The notes under the pieces: model-generated
Seen by the model: the letters and a program-made list of their open reading frames with translations, nothing else
Told to the model about the DNA's origin: nothing
Databases searched by the model: none
Assembly (NCBI GenBank): GCA_003660555.1
Contig: QMUK01000032.1
Location: forward strand, 1-11,617
Reading direction: 5' to 3'
DNA: 11,617 bases
Source of the DNA: Thermococci archaeon
GTDB taxonomy: Archaea; Hadarchaeota; B88-G9
Translations under genes and position numbers: made by a program
Shown: piece after piece, positions 6,493-11,617 of the stretch
How the letters are laid out: every line of letters starts with the position of its first letter
How positions within the stretch are numbered: position 1 is the first letter of the stretch

Positions 6493-6737
6493 AAAGCCTG
6501 TAGTGCAACTTTGCCCAAAGCCACTATCAGTTTATGCTGGACAGCTTCAAGCTGAACTTGTAAAAATTCCTTACAGGCTCCTATCTCTTTTCTATTTGGC
6601 ATTCTGTTCTTCGGCGTCGGGTATCTTACTGCTTCCGTAAGATAGACTTCTGCCCTTGAAAGGTCTGCCAAAGCCAGCAACCTATCCAAAAATTTTCCAA
6701 CTCTTCTGACAAACAGTCTTCCGAGCTCGTTCTCCAT
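6486..6737 (-). pseudogene. Family 4 uracil-DNA glycosylase fragment, cut at both ends
   Basis: On the - strand the frame reads NELGRLFVRRVGKFLDRLLA, then LADLSRAEVYLTEAVRYPTP KNR, then EIGACKEFLQ and KLIVALGKVALQAL. This is the middle of a family 4 (thermophilic, Fe-S) uracil-DNA glycosylase; the usual pattern is GRPFVGRAGKLLDxLL, LSREEVYITNVVKCRPPxNR and a LG-x-VAL block. The N-terminal Cys pair and the GEAPG catalytic motif are missing, as is the C-terminal His motif. FVGR has become FVRR, and the KC(R)PP cysteine is replaced by Tyr. The frame then runs directly into TBP sequence and hits a stop at 6465. With both active-site motifs absent it cannot be an active glycosylase. Confidence 0.8.
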
Positions 6738-6739
6738 TT

Positions 6740-7012
6740 TTTCCAGATTTGTCGTTCTCATAAATTTCTTTCCTGAAGCTTACTGGAACAGCTTTCAACT
6801 CTCCATAAACTTCTCTGTAAGCTTCAAGAACTCCGTTGGCGAAAGAAGTAAAATCGATGACATGAGAATATTCAACAGTTTCATCCAAGGTTCTCACCCT
6901 TAAGGTTAATTAATGATCTCTTGTCATTCCAGCTTAGTTTAAATGAAATCCTTCTAGGTTTTGCCTTAATGTACCTAGATATAAGCTCGCTAACTATTTC
7001 TTTACTTTTCAT
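6740..7012 (-). pseudogene. Unidentified small gene, apparently split by one frameshift
   Basis: A - strand frame starts at ATG 7012 (MKSKEIVSELISRYIKAKPR) and stops at 6881 after 43 residues. Just before that stop the adjacent frame takes over with good protein character: LDETVEYSHVIDFTSFANGV, then LEAYREVYGELKAVPVSF. A single one-base change near 6885-6895 would join them into a ~90-residue protein that ends where the glycosylase fragment begins. I do not recognise the family. The lack of a clear ribosome site ahead of 7012 and the position among broken genes suggest decay, but the 43-residue frame could also be a short gene in its own right. Confidence 0.35.
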
Positions 7013-7076
7013 GAATTGATTTTTGAAAAATGTAGGAGAATGTTACTGATGGATGTTTATTCCGTTATTTCAATTT

Positions 7077-7602
7077 TTATCCCGAGCCTAGTGGCTGAAA
7101 AAGAGCGCGTGATCGGGTCATCCTTAGAGTCTTGAAGGAATACAAAAGAATATCTAAGCGTTGATTATAGCCTCCTAAATGGGATGTGACTAGGAAGGTG
7201 GCTGTTAGGCTTTTATTATGCTTTAGTCTAATCCCCTTCTTGACTGAGAGAGGCTTGATAGTATTTAGAAGTAGCTTCTTAATCCTTTCAGCCCATTGCT
7301 TGTATCTGTCGACACTCAGGATGATTCTCTTGTATGGTTCGTCTCTCAGTTCCAGACCAAACAGCCCTTTTTCGTTACATACCAAAACTCCTTTCCTCTA
7401 GGCGTATAGTAGGTACCAGCTTTCATTACTCCTGGCAAATAAGTTCTAGGAGCCCTTATTTCTCTCCAGCTTGTCTCAGGGGCTTCAGTCCTTACTTCTA
7501 CTATATGCTCTAAGGAAATCTCAAAATCACGCTTAATAACCAAAACTTTTCCAGATCGCTTAAGTTTATTCTCAACTTCCCGTCACAAATGTTTAGTTTC
7601 AT
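7077..7602 (-). pseudogene. Archaeal PH-like domain protein, frameshifted twice
   Basis: On the - strand the gene begins at ATG 7602 (MKLNICDGKLRINLSDLEKF W). It shifts frame to KRDFEISLEHIVEVRTEAPE, then RAPRTYLPGVMKAGTYYTPR and GKEFWYVTKKG, and shifts again to LFGLELRDEPYKRIILSVD, then QWAERIKKLL. The order of a short leading strand, the LPGVxKAGTYY loop, EFWYV, and ELRDxPYKRIxLxV followed by a closing W-containing helix fits a known group of small archaeal PH-like proteins of unknown role. Both shifts look like the loss of one A: near 7533 and in the A run at 7368-7372. The recognisable protein ends near 7290; the frame continues to the stop at 7077 without family-like sequence. A TATA box at 7622-7631 is correctly placed. 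Confidence 0.72.
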
Positions 7603-7621
7603 CTAGATTTTCACGAATCAA

Positions 7622-7631
7622 ATATTTTAAA
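7622..7631 (-). promoter_or_regulatory. TATA box of the PH-like gene
   Basis: On the - strand TTTAAAATAT lies about 25 bases before ATG 7602, so a transcript would be nearly leaderless. The rest of 7603-7744 is AT-rich intergenic sequence in which I see nothing else. Confidence 0.4.
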
Positions 7632-7744
7632 CTTCATTAACAAATATAACATCAGGAGCCTATCGATTCTTGTGCTTTAAGTTTCTATTTATAAGCCCCT
7701 ATAAAATTACCAGCTCTTATTAGCTCCGTAAATAGTGAATTGCA

Positions 7745-8203
7745 TCATTCGGTTAGTTCAATTATTTCTTCGCAGTATTCCGTGTAGGGGCGGATTTTAT
7801 TGTAGTTTCTGGTGAAGCGTAGCTTTGGGTTGATTTTCTCAATTAGTAATTGGACGGATTTCTCCCATCCTTTTTTGCAAACCTTTCTTGTATCGAATCC
7901 GGCTCTTTTGCAGGCTTCTAGAACTGGACACCAGTTGTATGAGTGCCAAACAATTTTTCTCTCATCTTCATACACTATGGGAGCTTCTTCTGGCTTTAGT
8001 TTCATGAATTCGCGTATAAGCAAAGTGTAGGCCTTCCGAACATCTGAACCCTCAAGTTTAAGCTTATCCTTATTTTTCTCATACCAGCCAAGCCTATTCT
8101 CAATAGACTTCCGATTAATCTCGGAATAGTCATTGCTCTCTTCAGCGGCTCTGATCTCCTCAATAAACTGCCGAATTACCCTTTCTCTCTCATCCTCCTT
8201 CAT
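7745..8203 (-). CDS. Conserved hypothetical cysteine-containing protein
   Basis: An intact 152-residue frame among broken ones. The N-terminal half is highly charged and helical (KEDERERVIRQFIEEIRAAE). The second half carries what look like conserved motifs: WHSYNWCPVLEACKRAGFDT near residues 93-112, VCKKGW near 115, and LRFTRNYNKIRPYTEYCEE near 128-146. Four cysteines (in WCP, EAC, VCK and YCE) with Trp, Tyr and Arg nearby could form a metal or active site. It faintly recalls the L-2-amino-thiazoline-4-carboxylic acid hydrolase family, but I would not assign it. I chose ATG 8203 over the longer start at 8230 because GGGAG (8208-8212) is a good ribosome site. It is divergent from the acetyltransferase at 8284 and shares its TATA region. 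Confidence 0.65.
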   Translation of the reverse strand: MKEDERERVIRQFIEEIRAAEESNDYSEINRKSIENRLGWYEKNKDKLKLEGSDVRKAYTLLIREFMKLKPEEAPIVYEDERKIVWHSYNWCPVLEACKRAGFDTRKVCKKGWEKSVQLLIEKINPKLRFTRNYNKIRPYTEYCEEIIELTE

Positions 8204-8235
8204 GGCACTCCCTCTTTGTAAAATATGCACTAAAC

Positions 8236-8244
8236 TTTATATTT
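8236..8244. promoter_or_regulatory. Shared TATA box between divergent genes
   Basis: TTTATATTT on the + strand reads AAATATAAA on the - strand. It lies about 37 bases before ATG 8203 (-) and about 44 before ATG 8284 (+), leaving short leaders of roughly 10-18 bases in each direction. Position and composition only. Confidence 0.45.
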
Positions 8245-8283
8245 TGTCCTTCACTCTTCCTTGTAATGAAATGGAATATGTGA

Positions 8284-8751
8284 ATGGAAATGATTGAGAG
8301 GGCTTCTGAAGAACATGCCAAGAAAATCTTGTATGTCATTAACGAGAGTAACCGGAAAGCATACAAGGATATAATTCCAGAAAAGCATTTCAGGGAGCCC
8401 GTTCTATCAATCGAAGAGCTTCTGCAGGATTTTAGTAGAATGAGTTTCTATGTTTACAGGCATGAGGGTGAAATTGTTGGAGTTGCGGCTCTTCATGTTT
8501 TGGATAAAGATACGGGAAGGATACGATGGGTCTATGTCCTGCCAGAGTTTCAGAGGAAGGGCATAGGAACGGCACTCGTCACTTATGTTGAGCATGAGGC
8601 TGAGAGATTCGGGTTAAAGAAGCTATGGCTTATTACTGCAGAAAAAGCATATTGGGCCATAAATTTCTATAGAAAACTCGGGTACAGGCAAACGGGAAGA
8701 ATAGAGAGACCATGGGGTAACGATTTGATCATGGAAAAGGAAATCCATTAA
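8284..8751 (+). CDS. GNAT-family N-acetyltransferase
   Basis: An intact 155-residue acetyl-CoA-dependent acetyltransferase of the GNAT fold. The acetyl-CoA binding motif A is clear: WVYVLPEFQRKGIGTALVTY near residues 84-103, containing the Q/R-x-x-G-x-G/A loop (QRKGIG). Motif B appears as AINFYRKLGYRQTG near 124-137, the usual C-terminal signature. The N-terminal region holds a long helix (ASEEHAKKILYVINESN) and a strand ending in VGVAAL near 63-68. The substrate cannot be told; small molecules, protein N-termini or antibiotics are all possible in this family. ATG 8284 directly follows an in-frame TGA; ATG 8290 is an equally possible start, and no strong SD is visible. It is one of only two intact genes in the degraded region. 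Confidence 0.85.
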   Translation: MEMIERASEEHAKKILYVINESNRKAYKDIIPEKHFREPVLSIEELLQDFSRMSFYVYRHEGEIVGVAALHVLDKDTGRIRWVYVLPEFQRKGIGTALVTYVEHEAERFGLKKLWLITAEKAYWAINFYRKLGYRQTGRIERPWGNDLIMEKEIH

Positions 8752-8792
8752 CGTTCTCACTAGAAACCAAAAGCTGTATTTTCCGGATATGG

Positions 8793-8802
8793 ATATATTT
8801 AA
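8793..8802 (+). promoter_or_regulatory. TATA box ahead of the DUF72 pseudogene
   Basis: ATATATTTAA lies about 35 bases before the TTG at 8832 that begins the DUF72 sequence, leaving a leader of roughly 9 bases. Its survival suggests the gene was once expressed. Confidence 0.4.
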
Positions 8803-8831
8803 ATGAGAATTTGCCGATTGCCAAAAAATAT

Positions 8832-9752
8832 TTGATTGGAACGGGCGGCTGGGCTTATTTTCGCGTTCCCGGCATGCATCCATTGGTACTTACTCAAGAA
8901 TATATGATTTTGTTAAGGTGAACTCGACTTTTTACGTACTTCCTTCTTTGAGTAGGGCAGAGCATTGGAGAAAAAATTGTTCCAGAGGATTTTTGAATTT
9001 ACGGTCAGATGCAATCGGGTAGTTTCCCATAAATTCAAATTCACACCAACTAATAATGCGCTGACAGGACAGTTTTTGAGGAAAACGTAAGGGTCTGTAC
9101 AAAACTTAGAGCCGAGTTTCTCCATGTTCAGATTCCAATCACTAAAGCCTGATTACAGTCTAGCTGGATTGATTAGAGAATTCCTTTCGTCAACCAGAAC
9201 AAATGGGGTGGGATTAGCTATTGAAACAAGAGGCATGCAACCCGATGAGAGGTTTCTGAAACTTATGCAAGATCTCAACATAATCCATTGCGTGGATCTA
9301 TCTAAGGGGCGAAAAACAGCGGTAGAGTCTGATGTCCTTTATTCAAGGCTATTTGGTAAAGGTGTGCATAATATTTATCAGCCCACAGATGAGAGCTGAA
9401 AATGATTGATGAAATGGTCTCTGAAGGAGATCATGAAAAAGCCCTTCTGTGTTTCCACTTCGTTAAAATGTATAAGGATGCAGCTAGGCTTAAAGTTTAC
9501 AAGCAGACCGGGGAGTTTCCAATGGTTACTCGATCAACCGGTTTAAGCCCACTCGCAGAAGTCTTAAGCGAAGACGCAAAATTTCCAACTACCAAGCAAA
9601 AGTTGATTTCTGAGCAAGGATGGAAGCTGATAGATTTAACTAGAGACAAGAAGGTCAGAGCTTCAGTCTTGCTTAAGAAGCTTTCAGATGGAACTTTTAG
9701 AAGTTTGGATGATGTAATTGCTGAGCTCTCAGGAAAATTTAAAGGAAGCTGA
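8832..9752 (+). pseudogene. DUF72 family protein pseudogene, near full length, multiple frameshifts
   Basis: From a TTG at 8832 the + strand reads IGTGGWAYFRVPGMHPL, then in shifted frames YSRIYDFVKVNSTFYVLPSL, SRAEHWRK, VVSHKFKFTPTNNAL, FEENVRVCTKLRAEFLHVQI, SLAGLIREFLSSTRTNGVGL AIETRG, and finally MIDEMVSEGDHEKALLCFHF with a ~75-residue tail ending at 9752. This is the DUF72 (YecE-like) TIM-barrel family of unknown function, with the opening G-T-G-G-W, the VNSTFY block and the AIETRG/HCVDLS region. I place lesions near 8886, in A run 8971-8976 (one extra), in T run 8990-8994 (one extra), at a 5-base tandem duplication GACAG GACAG (9063-9072), near 9149, and near 9393 (one G lost). The last ~115 residues are still an open frame from 9402. 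Confidence 0.82.
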
Positions 9753-9782
9753 ACGATGTAATTTACTGGGGCAGCCCGCGAA

Positions 9783-10221
9783 GGTTCGAAATTGCTTGAA
9801 AAGTACAATGTTGCATACACGATTATCGACGAATCTCTTTTGCCGCCAGAGATTAAAGTAACTGCGAAGATAGCCTTATTTTAGATAGCATAGAAAGGGG
9901 ACAAGGCCTTGGTACAATTATAGATGCAGAAAAGAGGAGCTTGAGCCATGGGTACCTAAAATAAGGGAAGTTGCGGAAAAGATTGCTGTGGTTTACGAAC
10001 ATTTCAATAATCATTTTCATGGTTATGTTGTGGAAAACTGCCTTCAGGTTCTCGAAATTATTAGCGAGCTTACACCTGAGCAAATAGAGGACAAGAGAAA
10101 AATCCAAGTCTATTTCAAGACTGCTAAAAGTTCTACCAAAGTTGAGAAACCATTTCTTGAAATGTTTGTTGAACCCACCGAGCTCAGCTTTGATTCCCTT
10201 ATTCGAAGGTTTATTGATTAA
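9783..10221 (+). pseudogene. C-terminal half of a second DUF72 protein, broken
   Basis: Starting near 9783 the frame reads GSKLLEKYNVAYTIIDESLL PPEI, then after a shift RKGTRPWYNYRC, EELEPWVPKIREVAEKIAVV and YEHFNNHFHGYVVENCLQVL, ending at a stop at 10219-10221. The WYNY, FNNHxHGYxVEN order is the standard end of DUF72 proteins and is different in sequence from the preceding DUF72 pseudogene, so this is a second family member, not a repeat of the first. Its N-terminal half is missing. An extra T at 9876-9877 shifts the frame, and a TAG at 9886-9888 stands where the family normally has Trp (RWH). From 9988 to the stop the frame is open. It follows the first DUF72 gene by only ~30 bases. Confidence 0.75.
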
Positions 10222-10275
10222 CAAAGGCTCAAGGGGCAAGAAGGATCGAGGACTAGGAAATGAGCATCCGAAATC

Positions 10276-10280
10276 AGGAG
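10276..10280 (+). promoter_or_regulatory. Ribosome binding site of the SWIM pseudogene
   Basis: AGGAG lies 5 bases before ATG 10286. It supports 10286 as the original start, rather than the longer open frame that overlaps the DUF72 end. Confidence 0.4.
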
Positions 10281-10285
10281 AGAAC

Positions 10286-10567
10286 ATGATCGAGGCAATC
10301 ATCGGGGATTACCATGTTGTAATCGATCTTAAAAATTGCATCATACTCCATGATTGTGCTGACTGGAGCAGATGCATCCTCAAAAAAGGTTCTGCAAGCA
10401 CTCGGCAAGTTATTCTTGACTCTTCCAGATTGAAAGATCTGCTCTCTCTTTCATCGAGGTTGGTCAACGAGTTCGTTATCATTCACTCGAGAATTATCTT
10501 AAAACAGAGAAAAGGGAAGAAATTAGTAGGTTCACATCGTGAAATTGCGTCTCAGTGTGCTTACTAA
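10286..10567 (+). pseudogene. SWIM zinc-finger protein pseudogene
   Basis: The frame from ATG 10286 reads MIEAIIGDYHVVIDLKNCII, then LHDCADWSRCILKK. In a shifted frame the next bases give RFCKH, and in a third LGKLFLTLP, before the original frame resumes with LKDLLSL and RLVNEFVI. The order V-x-I-D, C-x-D-W, then F-C-K-H-L-G-K is the SWIM zinc-finger pattern (C-x-C-x(n)-C-x-H), seen in small archaeal proteins of unknown role and in SWI2/SNF2 and MuDR-type proteins. Losing one A from the run at 10382-10387 and one C near 10400 explains the break; a further shift lies near 10430. The C-x-H ligands are therefore not in frame and the finger cannot form. Sequence after about 10500 shows no family resemblance. 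Confidence 0.7.
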
Positions 10568-10599
10568 ATACCTAAAGCCAGTAAGAAGCAGTTAGGCGC

Positions 10600-11300
10600 T
10601 CAGTGTATGTGCTTCAGTAGTGCGACGTATGTATTGGCTAAAGTACAGCGGTTCTCGTCCATCTTAACTTCTACTTTGATTCTCACTCTTCCTTGGCAAT
10701 GGTAACAGTATCCATGATCTCTAACTAATATCGAATATTCAGTCCAGTGCGAGTGTTTAGTTGCGAATAATCCCCATAGTTTAGTGTAATCTGTCTTCCA
10801 CTTGATTCCCTTTGTGTATAGGTCAGAGTCGTCTATTGTCTCTAGCATGGGCATTGTAATCCCAGAGCTGTAGCCAACGCCTACACTTCCACTGAGCCCA
10901 CTACTAGAAACTCCCAAATCGAATCCCAGATTGAATCCGTGGGTCACACTTCCGGAAGAGGTAGTGGGGCTGTACCTCAACACATAGAAATAGAGTGACT
11001 TTCCCTCTGGTTCCGCACTAACAGATACATAGCGAACGGAAAAGTCATCTTCAGGATTGACTTGTATCCAAATAAATGTTCACCAGGAAGTAATTATAGA
11101 TTGGGTCACTGTCTTCTGGAGCCCTACTCACTCTCTTTTATTTGTACTATGGCGTCCCCGCACCGGGAAGTCAATCGATGTACTTTATAGTCGACTGTCT
11201 CCCATCCTCCACCATTACTCATTGCTCCAGGAATCATTGAAAGTGTTACTAAGGAGGGAAGAAGAAGTAAGACCAGTTTTCGTCTTACATCAGCACTCAT
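10600..11300 (-). pseudogene. Exported protein with signal peptide, frameshifted twice
   Basis: ATG 11300 is preceded by a strong SD (AGGAGGGG at 11306-11313) and begins MSADVRRKLVLLLLPSLVTL, a typical signal peptide of basic start and hydrophobic core. The frame ends early at a TAG after IVQIKESE. Removing one copy of a 4-base tandem duplication (11126-11133, ACTCACTC on +) continues it as RAPEDSDPIYNYFLVNIYLD. A second one-base shift near 11064 leads to NPEDDFSVRYVSVSAEPEGK and the long end, with a glycine/serine-rich segment (NLGFDLGVSSSGLSGSVGVG) and a W/Y/C-containing tail to the stop at 10600. The rebuilt protein is about 225 residues and extracellular; I recognise no family. The start overlaps the upstream gene by 11 bases. 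Confidence 0.6.
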
Positions 11301-11617
11301 CTATACCCCTCCTTCCTAGAGCGTAAACGGTAATCCTCTTCCATAGGTCTTCTATCAGGTCTGGGCCATACACGTAATCCGGAGGAGATGGCTTCTCGGG
11401 CTCAATTAGATACCTAGTGTCCCACATGTAGAGGTTTATCTCGAATCCCTCCAAGTTCTCTGTTCTCACGTCGCAGGGATCCGGGTAGTTGTAGTAGGAG
11501 TAGCCCCTCTCCGGATAATAGGAGGAGGGTTCGAAGTATATGCTCACGAAGTAGTAAACCTCTTCCGGGAAGTGTTGCTCATCTATTCCCCTGGCTTTCC
11601 TTAGCAGGACCTCACTT
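11290..11617 (-). CDS. 3' end of an unidentified protein, upstream partner of the exported gene
   Basis: The frame is open from the right window edge to a TGA at 11290-11292 (about 108 codons seen). The sequence is rich in Tyr, Pro, Glu and Asp, for example IYFEPSSYYPERGYSYYNYP and YLIEPEKPSPPDYVYGPDLI, and ends in LWKRITVYALGRRGIDEC. Such a Tyr/Pro-rich composition suits a surface-exposed or extracellular protein, but no signal is visible since the N-terminus is outside the window. I do not recognise the family. Its last codons hold the SD and ATG of the next gene, so the two are probably translated together and may act together. Confidence 0.6.
   Translation of the reverse strand, partial: SEVLLRKARGIDEQHFPEEVYYFVSIYFEPSSYYPERGYSYYNYPDPCDVRTENLEGFEINLYMWDTRYLIEPEKPSPPDYVYGPDLIEDLWKRITVYALGRRGIDEC

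Noticed and set aside
7077-7289. C-terminal extension of the PH-like protein
   Set aside because: The frame is open, but it has no resemblance to the family after the closing helix; probably runs on because the original stop was lost or shifted.
9853-10302. - strand frame of 149 codons
   Set aside because: Antisense to the second DUF72 pseudogene, which has clear WYNY and FNNHxHGY motifs on the + strand.
5800-10600. Mobile element or integrated plasmid with flanking repeats
   Set aside because: I compared the sequence near 5794-5830 with 10500-10620 and found no shared direct or inverted repeat. No integrase, transposase or replication gene is recognisable, and no tRNA lies at either edge.
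10554-10615. Short similar words CTCAGTGT near 10554 and 10600 as an attachment-site duplication
   Set aside because: Only 8 bases are shared and the copies are too close together to mark the ends of the degraded region.
11057-11326. + strand frame of 89 codons
   Set aside because: Antisense to the signal-peptide gene, which has a strong SD and a typical export signal.
1-11617. CRISPR array, toxin-antitoxin pair or defence cluster
   Set aside because: No regularly spaced repeats, no Cas, nuclease-effector or toxin motifs were seen. The GNAT gene has no adjacent RHH antitoxin, so a GNAT toxin system is not supported.

Overview
The window looks like a piece of a thermophilic archaeal chromosome. 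It carries eukaryote-type ribosomal protein L18e, archaeal L13 and S9, RNA polymerase subunit N, archaeal TATA boxes about 26 bases ahead of starts, and coenzyme genes (pterin synthesis, F420). Arginine codons are mostly AGA/AGG and several genes start with TTG. I cannot name the species; a deep-branching or Thermoproteota-like archaeon is only an inference.

Region 1 (1-2317, + strand) is a tightly packed operon: the 3' end of a class V aminotransferase, a two-domain dihydropteroate synthase, and cofE (coenzyme F420-0:L-glutamate ligase). Starts overlap or sit inside the previous gene and have good Shine-Dalgarno (SD) sequences. Region 2 (2319-5793) begins with a very small two-helix membrane protein on the - strand. 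It appears to share a two-way TATA box with tRNA-Asn. There follows an unbroken + strand series: tRNA-Asn, a lipoprotein-type oligopeptide/dipeptide-binding protein, tRNA-Pro (whose first 15 bases lie inside the end of that protein gene), tRNA-Tyr, rpl18e, rpl13, rps9 and rpoN. All of these genes are intact.

Region 3 (about 5800-10560) is very different: a patch of broken genes. By reading across frames I can rebuild a TATA-binding protein, a family 4 uracil-DNA glycosylase cut at both ends and joined directly to that truncated TBP, a PH-like protein, a full-length DUF72 protein, the C-terminal half of a second DUF72 protein, and a SWIM zinc-finger protein. Most lesions are one-base gains or losses in short homopolymers. 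There are also nonsense codons, a 5-base tandem duplication and gene-end truncations. Two genes in the middle are intact: a cysteine-containing hypothetical protein and a GNAT acetyltransferase, divergent around one TATA box. I see no integrase, transposase, CRISPR array or flanking repeat.

Region 4 (10600-11617, - strand) holds two translationally coupled genes for apparently exported or extracellular-type proteins. The first runs off the window; the second has a signal peptide and two frameshifts, one of them a 4-base tandem duplication.

The strongest overall observation is the sharp change from dense intact core genes to a decaying gene patch directly behind rpoN. The main alternative is poor consensus quality in the right half of the contig. 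I found no convincing new defence or mobile system.
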